64,000 nt of DNA from CBDAQV01 sp965199335 (GTDB lineage Bacteria; Pseudomonadota; Alphaproteobacteria; CALMVH01), in assembly GCA_965199335.1 (NCBI GenBank), contig CBDAQZ010000001.1, positions 465,974 through 529,973 of the forward strand, given 5' to 3'. The notes under the pieces were generated by a model, which saw only the letters and a list, made by a program, of their open reading frames with translations, did no database searches and was not told the DNA's origin. Made by a program: the position numbers and the translations under genes. The first letter of the stretch is position 1; each line of letters opens with the position of its first letter. This document shows, piece after piece, positions 53,724-61,121 of the stretch.

Positions 53724-54236
53724 GTGTACGACGATTTCACCATCAGGCCCGTGCAAGACAGCGAAGGCGACCTTGCCCTGCTCAACCGGTTTTGCCACGA
53801 ACTGGCCGAATACGACGGCCACAAATCGCACGCAACGCCGGAGAAGCTACGCAACGGCCTGTTCAAATCCACCAGCACGCATGCCGTTTTCGGACTGCAT
53901 AAAGGCGAGCCCATAGGCTTCCTGATCGGCTATGAAAGTTTCAGCGTCTATCAGGGCTCACGCGGCCTATACATAACCGGCGTGTATATCGTACCTGCTC
54001 ACCGGCACGCGGGCCATGGCAGGGAATTGATGCATTACATCGCCCGATATGCGCGGGAACAAGGCCTTGAGTTCCTGAACTGGATGCTGGAAAGCGACAA
54101 CAGGGACGCTGCCGCTTTCTATGCGAAGCTGGGTGCGGATCGTCACGATGGCTGGTCGTATTGCCGGATCGCGGGCGAGAAGCTGGAAGCGCTGGCAGGA
54201 TCAACTCCCTCTCCCAGCAGGAAAGGGGCGGGGTAA
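53724..54236 (+). CDS. GNAT family N-acetyltransferase
   Basis: This 170-residue protein (GTG start) has the GNAT fold. The acetyl-CoA loop reads V-Y-I-V-P-A-H-R-H-A-G-H-G-R-E-L, with R/Q-x-x-G-x-G/A-type spacing, and L-E-S-D-N-R-D-A-A-A-F-Y-A-K-L-G-A follows near 115-135. It resembles diamine or small-molecule acetyltransferases more than the ribosomal RimI type. The final residues (T-P-S-P-S-R-K-G) are encoded by a dispersed palindromic repeat and probably lie outside the native fold. The substrate is unknown. Confidence 0.82.
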   Translation: MYDDFTIRPVQDSEGDLALLNRFCHELAEYDGHKSHATPEKLRNGLFKSTSTHAVFGLHKGEPIGFLIGYESFSVYQGSRGLYITGVYIVPAHRHAGHGRELMHYIARYAREQGLEFLNWMLESDNRDAAAFYAKLGADRHDGWSYCRIAGEKLEALAGSTPSPSRKGAG

Positions 54237-54241
54237 GGGGG
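54204..54241. repeat. Dispersed palindromic repeat, partial copy
   Basis: The stretch AACTCCCTCTCCCAGCAGG, followed by AAAGGGGCGGGGTAAGGGGG, resembles the repeat that flanks the DUF559 gene (CTCCCTCTCCC at one end, G-rich end at the other). It overlaps the 3' end of the GNAT gene and supplies its stop codon. The inner stem is shorter and weaker here. Confidence 0.6.
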
Positions 54242-54305
54242 CAATTCCAGTTGTCATTTCCGCCACTGGCGCGCTATCCATTCTCAACAGCCCCGGAAGG
54301 ACCGC

Positions 54306-54593
54306 ATGTCGCTCGATAAAACCACCGTCGCAAAGATCGCTACCCTTGCCCGCATCCGCCTGACCGAAGCGGAGCAGGAAAAGATGGTCAAGGAGTTGGG
54401 CGGCCTGCTGGCCTGGGTCGAGCAGCTGGGCGAGGTCGACGTGACCGGGGTCGAGCCGATGACCAGCGTCACCGCCCACAAGCCGCACTTGCGGGCGGAC
54501 AAAGTCACCGACGGCGATAAGCGCGAAGCGGTGCTGCTGAACGCCCCCGAGGCGGCCGAAGGTTTCTATGTCGTTCCGAAAGTTGTCGAGTAA
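54306..54593 (+). CDS. gatC: Aspartyl/glutamyl-tRNA amidotransferase subunit C
   Basis: GatC stabilises the GatA-GatB amidotransferase that converts Glu-tRNA-Gln and Asp-tRNA-Asn to the amidated forms. The 95-residue protein fits: V-A-K-I-A-T-L-A-R-I-R-L-T-E-A-E, W-V-E-Q-L-G-E-V-D-V, and P-K-V-V-E at the end. GGAAGGA lies about five bases before the ATG. gatA starts directly after the stop (TAAATG). Confidence 0.94.
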   Translation: MSLDKTTVAKIATLARIRLTEAEQEKMVKELGGLLAWVEQLGEVDVTGVEPMTSVTAHKPHLRADKVTDGDKREAVLLNAPEAAEGFYVVPKVVE

Positions 54594-56057
54594 ATGACCG
54601 AACTAACAGACCTCACCATCGCCGGCGCTCTTGCCGGGCTGTCCTCGAAACAGTTTTCGGCCGTAGAGCTGACGCAGGCGCATATCGATGCGATGGCGCG
54701 GCAGAAGCATCTGAACGCCTTCATCACCGAAACGCCAGAGCGGGCGCTGGCGCAGGCGAAGGCCAGCGATTCGTGCTATGCCAATGGCGACACCGGCAAG
54801 CTGGAAGGCATCCCGCTGGCGATCAAGGATCTGTTCTGCACCGAGGGCGTACGGACGACCGCCGCCAGCAAGATCCTGGGCAATTTCATCCCGGCCTATG
54901 AATCGACGGTCACGAGCAAGCTGAAGCAGGCGGGTTCGATCAACCTAGGCAAGACCAACCTGGACGAATTCGCCATGGGCTCGTCCAACACCACCAGCGC
55001 CTTCGGCAACGTTACGAATCCGTGGCGACGCAAGGGCGACGACCGGGCACTAGTGCCGGGTGGCTCGTCCGGCGGCTCGGCGGCGGCGGTTGCTGCGCGC
55101 ATGGCGCTCGGCGCGACCGGCACCGATACCGGCGGCTCGATCCGGCAGCCGGCGGCTTTGTGCGGCATCGTCGGCATCAAGCCGACCTATGGCCGCTGCT
55201 CGCGCTGGGGCACGGTGGCATTCGCATCATCGCTGGACCAGGCCGGCGCGTTCGCACGATCGGTGAAGGATACGGCCCTGCTGCTGGAGGCGATGGCCGG
55301 ATACGATCCGCAGGATATGACCAGCGTCGATACGCCGGTCCCGGATTACGCCGCCGCAATAGGGCAGGGCGTGAAGGGCAAGCGCGTCGGCATCCCGCGC
55401 GAATACCGCATCGACGGCATGCCGTTGGAGGTCGACGCGGTATGGCAGAAGGGCATCGAATGGATGCGCGACGCCGGCGCGGAACCGGTAGAGATCAGCC
55501 TGCCGCATACCAAATACGCGCTGCCGACCTATTATATCGTCGCCCCCGCCGAATGCTCGTCCAACCTCGCCCGCTACGACGGTATCCGCTATGGCCTGCG
55601 CGTCACCGGCAAGGACCTGACGGAGCAATACGAGGCCAGCCGCGCCGAGGGTTTCGGGGCCGAGGTTCGCCGCCGTATCCTGATCGGCACCTATGTTCTG
55701 TCAGCCGGGTATTTCGATGCCTACTACACCAAGGCGCAGAAGGTTCGCACCCTGATCGCGCGCGATTTCAGCGATGCGTTTCAGAAATGCGACTTCATCC
55801 TGACTCCGCCCGCGCCCTCGACCGCGTTCGCCATCGGCGAGAAGACGGACGATCCGATCGCGATGTACCTGGAGGACGTGTTCACCGTTCCGGCGTCCCT
55901 GGCAGGACTCCCCGGCATTTCCGTCCCCGCGACCCTGGCCGCCGACGGCCTGCCGCTAGGGCTGCAGATCATCGGCAAGCCGTTCGATGAAATCGGCGTC
56001 TTCAACGCCGCCGAGGCGATTGAGAAGGCGGCGGGATTTACGGGCCGGCCACAGTGA
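54594..56057 (+). CDS. gatA: Aspartyl/glutamyl-tRNA amidotransferase subunit A
   Basis: GatA is the glutaminase subunit of GatCAB. The 487-residue amidase-signature protein has the lysine in A-I-K-D-L-F-C (about 78), the Ser-cis-Ser pair in G-G-S-S-G-G-S-A-A-A and T-D-T-G-G-S-I-R-Q-P-A. Downstream come P-T-Y-G-R and P-L-G-L-Q. The length is normal. gatB is not next to it: the following gene is a ribokinase-like gene. Alphaproteobacteria mostly lack GlnRS and depend on this enzyme, so gatB must be elsewhere in the genome. Confidence 0.96.
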   Translation: MTELTDLTIAGALAGLSSKQFSAVELTQAHIDAMARQKHLNAFITETPERALAQAKASDSCYANGDTGKLEGIPLAIKDLFCTEGVRTTAASKILGNFIPAYESTVTSKLKQAGSINLGKTNLDEFAMGSSNTTSAFGNVTNPWRRKGDDRALVPGGSSGGSAAAVAARMALGATGTDTGGSIRQPAALCGIVGIKPTYGRCSRWGTVAFASSLDQAGAFARSVKDTALLLEAMAGYDPQDMTSVDTPVPDYAAAIGQGVKGKRVGIPREYRIDGMPLEVDAVWQKGIEWMRDAGAEPVEISLPHTKYALPTYYIVAPAECSSNLARYDGIRYGLRVTGKDLTEQYEASRAEGFGAEVRRRILIGTYVLSAGYFDAYYTKAQKVRTLIARDFSDAFQKCDFILTPPAPSTAFAIGEKTDDPIAMYLEDVFTVPASLAGLPGISVPATLAADGLPLGLQIIGKPFDEIGVFNAAEAIEKAAGFTGRPQ

Positions 56058-56110
56058 TTGCGTGTGGCGACTAATCTCGCGTTAACCTGTTGCGGCGTAC
56101 TTCCGCTAAC

Positions 56111-57040
56111 ATGGCGGACAAGCCCAACATCCAACTGATCGTCCTCGGCAGCCTGAACATGGACATCGTGGTCACCAGCCATGAGCATCCCCTGCCTGGT
56201 GAAACGATCATGGGCGAGGCTGTGCAGTACCTGCCGGGCGGGAAGGGTTTGAACCAGGCGATAGCGGCCGCGAAATGGGAAACCCAGGTATCGCTTCTGG
56301 GCGCTGTGGGCGATGACAGGTTCGGCACGCAGCTGGTTGAATTCGCTTCCGAAAACAATATCGAAGCGCGGCACATCGCCCGTCACGACCTACCCAGCGG
56401 CACGGCGCTGATAACCGTCGCCGACAGTGGCGAGAATTCGATCGTGGTGGTTGCCGGCGCCAATGCACGCGCCGAGCTTCCGGACGATCTGTTTCCAAAA
56501 GTCGTGAAGCAGAAGCAGTTCATCGCACTGGCGCAGTTCGAAACGCCGCTGGAGCAGACGGAGCGATTGTTCACGCGCGTCCGGCAGCTGGGCGGGAAGA
56601 CGATCCTTAACCCGTCGCCGTTCAGGACGCCTCCGAAATCGTTGCTGGCGCAATGCGATGTGCTGATCGTCAACCAGCTCGAGCTGGCGGGAATGACCGC
56701 GGGCATGCGCAGCGACGATCCCGAGGCGGCGGAATGGGCGCTCCGTATCCTGAACCCGGCCGGCAGCTGCTACATCGTCACTCTCGGCGCCCAAGGCTGC
56801 CTGTGCAGCTATGAGGGCGACGTGGAGTATTTTCCCGGCCATACGGTCGATGTCGTCGATACCACGGGCGCGGGCGATTGCTTCGCGGGTACGTTCGCGG
56901 CGGCGATCGCTAAAGGATTTGGTTACGGTCACTCGGCCATGCTGGCCAACGCGGCCGCAGCCCTGAGCACGACGAAGCGCGGCGCCGCTCCTTCCATGCC
57001 CAGCATGGACGAGGTACACGCGTTTCTGAGGCCGACGTAA
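56111..57040 (+). CDS. Ribokinase family sugar kinase (PfkB fold)
   Basis: I chose the ATG at 56111 (309 residues). The PfkB-fold N-terminus reads V-L-G-S-L-N-M-D-I-V-V, then G-G-K-G-L-N-Q-A-I-A-A, typical of ribokinases. The C-terminal signature D-T-T-G-A-G-D-C-F-A-G-T-F holds the catalytic Asp and anion hole. Ribokinase (ribose to ribose-5-phosphate) is the best fit, but other pentose or nucleoside substrates are possible. No ribose transporter or regulator is adjacent. Confidence 0.87.
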   Translation: MADKPNIQLIVLGSLNMDIVVTSHEHPLPGETIMGEAVQYLPGGKGLNQAIAAAKWETQVSLLGAVGDDRFGTQLVEFASENNIEARHIARHDLPSGTALITVADSGENSIVVVAGANARAELPDDLFPKVVKQKQFIALAQFETPLEQTERLFTRVRQLGGKTILNPSPFRTPPKSLLAQCDVLIVNQLELAGMTAGMRSDDPEAAEWALRILNPAGSCYIVTLGAQGCLCSYEGDVEYFPGHTVDVVDTTGAGDCFAGTFAAAIAKGFGYGHSAMLANAAAALSTTKRGAAPSMPSMDEVHAFLRPT

Positions 57041-57059
57041 GCAGCAAGGAAAGACAAAG

Positions 57060-57827
57060 ATGACCGATACCGATCCCACCCGACGCCATTTGCTGGTCGG
57101 CACACCCTGCTACGGCGGCAACGTGACGCACCTGTACATGACGTCGATCATGAACCTGCAGAAGCTGTGCCTGATCCGTGGCATTCCATTCGAACTGCAA
57201 TTGCTGAGTGGCGACGCGCTGATCACCCGCGCGCGCAACAGCATCGTGACGCAGTTCCTCGACAATCCGAATGCGACGCACCTGATGTTCATCGATGCCG
57301 ATATCGGCTTCGACGCCGAGGCGGTGTTCCGCATGCTGGAATTCGACAAGGACCTGATCGGCGGTATCTACCCCGCCAAGAACATCAACTGGGACCTGGT
57401 CAAGCAAGCGGCAGCGGATGGTCATCCCGACCTGCGCGCGGCTTCGATGAACTACGTCGTTGGGTTCGAGGACCGCAGCAAGATCGCAAGCGTCGGCCCC
57501 TATGCGCGGGCAAAATATCTCGGCAACGGCTTCATGCTGATCAACCGCCGCGTGTTCGAGACCATGAAGGAAAAATATCCTGACCTGAAATACGAGAAGA
57601 TCAACGCCAATCCCGACATCCAGCGCGGCAGCCCGAACCGCTATGCGTTCTTCGAATGCATGATCGACAAGGAAGGATTCTATCTGCCCGAGGATTACAC
57701 CTTCTGCAAGCGCTGGACCGATATCGGGGGCGAGATCTGGGCCGACATATCCAGCAAGCTGACCCATCTGGGCTCATACGCGTTCGTCGGCGATACCAGC
57801 GTCATGTTCGGCAAGGCGGATGAATAA
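57060..57827 (+). CDS. Glycosyltransferase-like protein
   Basis: This 255-residue protein resembles short GT-A-type glycosyltransferases: T-P-C-Y-G-G-N-V-T-H at about 15, T-R-A-R-N-S-I-V-T-Q-F-L, and a metal-site-like L-M-F-I-D-A-D-I-G-F at about 75-85 (D-x-D). It has no signal peptide or membrane segment. It starts 20 bases after the ribokinase-like gene and may share its mRNA. Viral and environmental genomes carry similar short proteins, so its donor and acceptor are uncertain. Confidence 0.7.
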   Translation: MTDTDPTRRHLLVGTPCYGGNVTHLYMTSIMNLQKLCLIRGIPFELQLLSGDALITRARNSIVTQFLDNPNATHLMFIDADIGFDAEAVFRMLEFDKDLIGGIYPAKNINWDLVKQAAADGHPDLRAASMNYVVGFEDRSKIASVGPYARAKYLGNGFMLINRRVFETMKEKYPDLKYEKINANPDIQRGSPNRYAFFECMIDKEGFYLPEDYTFCKRWTDIGGEIWADISSKLTHLGSYAFVGDTSVMFGKADE

Positions 57828-57895
57828 TCGATAAGTGTCGCAACTTCGGCGCAGCGCGGATAAAATCGCTTATCCAACAAGCTGGCGAGACGACG

Positions 57896-58363
57896 ATGGC
57901 TTTTCGATTTCGGCTTTTTCTTTTCTGCCTGCCGTTTCTGTGCCTGCCCGTCCATGCCGCCGATGTGCCGGAAAAGACGATCAGCTTTAAAATCAGCGAC
58001 GGGCTCGGCGACGATCAGATCGACGAGGAGATACTGGTCAGCGTCAATCACGTCACGGTCGGCATCTTCAAGGTCGACGCCGCCAAGCCGCTCGACACCA
58101 TGACGGTCACGATCCCGGCGGCGTTGACCTATCACTACGACCTATGCGGGCACCTGAACGAGAAGGGTCCTGGCGGCAAGCCCATACAGCACAAGATCGA
58201 CAACGGCGCCTATCTTGCGGACATGGACGGGCGCAGTTTCGAGGCGATGAACAATGATTCGACCGTGTTCTACCTGGTCGACCGCACGCCGGGCAAAAGC
58301 CCCGTGCGTCCGCGCTCCGTCAGCGCCTTGCAAAGTTGCGCCAATACGGTGGCGATGCGTTAG
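57896..58363 (+). CDS. Exported protein of unknown function
   Basis: This 155-residue protein has a Sec signal peptide (M-A-F-R-F-R-L-F-L-F-C-L-P-F-L-C-L-P-V-H-A, cleaved near residue 21). The mature part is strand-rich (I-S-F-K-I-S-D-G, I-L-V-S-V-N-H-V-T-V-G-I-F) with two cysteines (L-C-G-H, S-C-A-N) that could pair. I do not recognise a family. It is convergent with bpt and overlaps it by four bases. Confidence 0.65.
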   Translation: MAFRFRLFLFCLPFLCLPVHAADVPEKTISFKISDGLGDDQIDEEILVSVNHVTVGIFKVDAAKPLDTMTVTIPAALTYHYDLCGHLNEKGPGGKPIQHKIDNGAYLADMDGRSFEAMNNDSTVFYLVDRTPGKSPVRPRSVSALQSCANTVAMR

Positions 58364-59085
58364 AATTCCATCAGGTTCCAGCCGTCGCGTCCCAGTGCCT
58401 GCAGCGGCCTGAAACTTGCCTTGTAATCCATCTTGCGCGCTCCGGCGATGTAGTAGCCCAAGTAGAGATACTCGCCGCCGATGCGCCGTACATGATCGAC
58501 CAGCGATAACACGACGTAGACGCCCAGACTCCGCCTGGAATGTTCCGGATCGAAAAAGCTGTAGACCGCCGAATACCCGTCCGCGACCTCGTCGGCCAGC
58601 ATCACGGCCAGCAATGTCCCTGCGGTGTCTCGCCATTCGATCAGGCAGGTGGCGTTCGTGCCATCCTCGACCATGGCGGCATAGTCGCGCGCGCTCATCA
58701 TTGCCATGTCGCCACCGGCATGACGGGCACGCTGATAGCGGGCGAACAGGGCATATTGTTCGTCGGTGGCAAGAGCGGGCCTGACCTCGCATGTCAGGTC
58801 GGCGTTGCGCCGCAAAACGCGTTTCTGGCTGTCGCCCGGTGCAAAGATCGCCACGGGGACGCGGACCGGGGTGCAGGCGTTGCAGCTGTCGCATGCGGGG
58901 CGGTAGGCCATGTCATGACTGCGCCGAAATCCAGCGCGTGTAAGATAGGCGTTTACGGCAACGCCGTTCTCCGGCTCCAGCCTGGTGAACAGCTTGCGTT
59001 CCATGCGGCCCGGTAGATACGGACAGGGCATGGGCAAGGAATGATAAAATTTCTGCAGGTCGAGGAGGGGCGGGACGACTGACAT
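58360..59085 (-). CDS. bpt: Aspartate/glutamate leucyltransferase (Bpt)
   Basis: Bpt attaches leucine from Leu-tRNA to N-terminal Asp or Glu, marking proteins for ClpAP via the N-end rule; related eukaryotic enzymes use arginine. The 241-residue protein shows C-P-Y-L-P-G-R-M-E-R-K-L-F-T, C-D-S-C-N-A-C-T-P-V-R-V-P-V (two conserved cysteines), and Y-L-Y-L-G-Y-Y-I near the C-terminus. The length matches the bacterial family. Leucine rather than arginine transfer is inferred from family type. Confidence 0.9.
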   Translation of the reverse strand: MSVVPPLLDLQKFYHSLPMPCPYLPGRMERKLFTRLEPENGVAVNAYLTRAGFRRSHDMAYRPACDSCNACTPVRVPVAIFAPGDSQKRVLRRNADLTCEVRPALATDEQYALFARYQRARHAGGDMAMMSARDYAAMVEDGTNATCLIEWRDTAGTLLAVMLADEVADGYSAVYSFFDPEHSRRSLGVYVVLSLVDHVRRIGGEYLYLGYYIAGARKMDYKASFRPLQALGRDGWNLMEF

Positions 59086-59124
59086 CGTATCAATGATGTG
59101 CGCGTGCCGTCTTCAAGACAACCC

Positions 59125-59559
59125 CTACGACGGCCGCGGCGATTCGTGAAGCTGGCGCTGGCCGATATTCTGCAACAGCACCTTGCATGGGATACCGCCG
59201 AGGACGCGGCTGTTTGACGCTTCCAGCTCGGCCTTGAGCGCCATCGGATCGAGAACGCCGCCCTTCATCACCTTGTGATCGTCGACGGCGCCGTAAAGGT
59301 CCTGCAGATAGGCATCCACGATGCGGGGTACCAGCGCGCGTTCCTTGTCGGCGGTCGCGGCATCGTCGAATTCCAGTGTAACCGTGATCGAGATGAATTG
59401 GTCGACAATGCCATTGGGCGCCATCACCGGCAGCATGACCGGTTTCAGATAGACGAAATTCTGGGGCGTCTTGTCGGCGTCCTTGTCGTCCGCCGCCAGG
59501 ACCGGCTGCGCCGTCATGGCCAGAATGCCCAACATTCCCAATAATGCCGATTTTCTCAT
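59125..59559 (-). CDS. Small exported protein, weakly FliL-like
   Basis: This 144-residue protein has a signal sequence (M-R-K-S-A-L-L-G-M-L-G-I-L-A-M-T..., cleaved after V-L-A near 22). The mature part has V-Y-L-K-P-V-M-L-P-V then I-T-V-T-L-E-F-D-D and a helical stretch (P-R-I-V-D-A-Y-L-Q-D-L-Y-G). This pattern recalls the periplasmic part of FliL-type proteins but without its membrane anchor. No flagellar gene is in the window, so the assignment is tentative. Confidence 0.55.
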   Translation of the reverse strand: MRKSALLGMLGILAMTAQPVLAADDKDADKTPQNFVYLKPVMLPVMAPNGIVDQFISITVTLEFDDAATADKERALVPRIVDAYLQDLYGAVDDHKVMKGGVLDPMALKAELEASNSRVLGGIPCKVLLQNIGQRQLHESPRPS

Positions 59560-59628
59560 GCCACACCCCCGACGTTCCCCATATAAGGTGATACGCGAGC
59601 GCGGCTAATGGTGCTTTAAGTTGTAATG

Positions 59629-60171
59629 TTAAAGTTCGTTAACCGAGCCGGTATCTGAACCGCGGACCTGCTTTGCAGCGGCATCGAGCGCAGCATTTAT
59701 CAGCTTGATCTCCTGCCCCGAGGCATAAAATGCATCGATCACGGAAAGATAGTCGCTGATGATGATGCCGGCGGCCAGATCGCGGCGTACCATCAGTTCG
59801 GCTATGCCCGCCCGCATTGCGACTCGCATCAACAGCTCGAGGCGTTCGGGGGTCGTGCCGCGCAGCACAGTCGCCATTACGACGTCCAGTTCTTCCTGTT
59901 TTTCGCCGACGGTTTCGATAATCGCATTCAGCGTTTCCATGTCCGCTGGCACGATCTCCTGCTCGTCGACGATCTGGCCGATGCGATAGACGGAGAATTC
60001 CTCCAGCGCCTGCGCCGGTGTTTGACCGTTAAGGGCGGCCTGGTAAAGCACCTGAACGGCGGTCAAACGCGCTGCGCTGCGCTTTGCCTTGGCTGACGAA
60101 CGGGCAGACGGCTTTCGCGGTGGCGGCCGGTCGTCGACCTTGACCACGACCGGGCCTCTTGGAATTCTCAT
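59629..60171 (-). CDS. nusB: Transcription antitermination factor NusB
   Basis: NusB binds boxA with S10 in rRNA transcription antitermination. The 180-residue protein has an Arg/Lys/Pro-rich N-terminal extension of about 30 residues, then the NusB fold: A-R-L-T-A-V-Q-V-L-Y-Q-A, an all-helical core, and L-A-A-G-I-I-I-S-D-Y-L-S-V near the C-terminus. It begins nine bases after the ribH stop, an arrangement common in alphaproteobacteria. Confidence 0.93.
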   Translation of the reverse strand: MRIPRGPVVVKVDDRPPPRKPSARSSAKAKRSAARLTAVQVLYQAALNGQTPAQALEEFSVYRIGQIVDEQEIVPADMETLNAIIETVGEKQEELDVVMATVLRGTTPERLELLMRVAMRAGIAELMVRRDLAAGIIISDYLSVIDAFYASGQEIKLINAALDAAAKQVRGSDTGSVNEL

Positions 60172-60180
60172 GATATGTAA

Positions 60181-60657
60181 TCAGGGCGAACGAGGGAAAA
60201 GTTTGAACTCGGTCTTCAGCTGGACCATCTCGAGGCAGGTGGTCGCAGCGCGGCCACCGATGTCGTCCCCCTTGATCGACGCGCACTTCCAGGCTGCGTC
60301 ACGGTTTTCGACGGCGGTGATCCCAAAGCCAAGCGCCAGCGAGAACTGGGTGCAGAGCGACATCACGGCATGGGTCGCCTCGGAAGACACCAGATCGTCG
60401 TTGGCGCTGTCCTTGATATGGCAGCCCAGCGCCAGATAGCCGTCGAACCGCTTGCGAGCCGGGAAAATCTCGACCGCACGGATGGCGTAGCGGATCGCAA
60501 CGGGCACCTCGAACAGGGTCGGCACGGGAATCCGCTTGTAGGTGGCCCCTGCGGCGTCAAGCTGGGCAATGGCGCCGCGCGCCAGCTCATCGGAAATGTC
60601 GGGATTGAACCGCGACTCCACGATCATGATGTGCGGGACGAACCCAGTATCAGCCAT
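60181..60657 (-). CDS. ribH: Divergent lumazine synthase-like protein (RibH family)
   Basis: RibH normally makes 6,7-dimethyl-8-ribityllumazine in riboflavin synthesis. The 158-residue protein keeps the fold and length (I-V-E-S-R-F at 12-17, A-L-G-C at 76-79, T-A-V-E-N at 114-118). Key active-site positions have changed. The catalytic segment, usually G-C-V-I-R-G-E-T-T-H, reads G-C-H-I-K-D-S-A-N-D at 78-87, without the His. The phosphate-binding Arg region reads A-W-K-C-A at 122-126, and N-K-G is D-I-G. It is probably a pseudoenzyme or a changed function. ribD, ribE and ribBA, which usually lie beside it, are absent. Confidence 0.75.
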   Translation of the reverse strand: MADTGFVPHIMIVESRFNPDISDELARGAIAQLDAAGATYKRIPVPTLFEVPVAIRYAIRAVEIFPARKRFDGYLALGCHIKDSANDDLVSSEATHAVMSLCTQFSLALGFGITAVENRDAAWKCASIKGDDIGGRAATTCLEMVQLKTEFKLFPRSP

Positions 60658-61115
60658 CAGTCGACATCCACCTTCAGTTTGCCGAGGAATTCATTGAAGT
60701 CGCTGGCTTCACGGAAATCCCGATATACCGACGCATAGCGGACATATGCGACGGAGTCGAGTTGCTCGAGCGCCAGCATCACCATCTCGCCGATCTGCTT
60801 GGAGGTGACATCGGTATCGCCCGAGGATTCCATCTGGCGGACGATCGAATTCACTACCCGGTCGAGGCGATCCGCTTCCACCGGGCGCTTGCGCAGGGAA
60901 ATACGCATCGAACGGACCAGCTTTTCACGCTCGAAAGGCTCGCGTGCGCCATTGGTCTTGACCACGGTCAGCTCGCGCAGCTGGATGCGCTCGAACGTGG
61001 TGAAACGGGCTCCGCAGCCCGAACAGACGCGCCGGCGACGGATCGCGGCATTATCGTCGGTAGGACGCGAATCCTTAACCTGGGTATCTTCATGGGTGCA
61101 GAAGGGACAGCGCAT
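60657..61115 (-). CDS. nrdR: Transcriptional repressor NrdR
   Basis: NrdR represses ribonucleotide reductase genes according to dATP/ATP level. The 152-residue protein has a zinc ribbon (C-P-F-C then C-S-G-C-G, about 3-34) and the ATP-cone (about 46-136; V-V-K-T-N-G-A-R-E-P-F near the start). It shares one base with the ribH start and follows glyA by six bases on the same strand. A normal-length, fully conserved copy. Confidence 0.95.
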   Translation of the reverse strand: MRCPFCTHEDTQVKDSRPTDDNAAIRRRRVCSGCGARFTTFERIQLRELTVVKTNGAREPFEREKLVRSMRISLRKRPVEADRLDRVVNSIVRQMESSGDTDVTSKQIGEMVMLALEQLDSVAYVRYASVYRDFREASDFNEFLGKLKVDVD

Positions 61116-61121
61116 CGGGCT

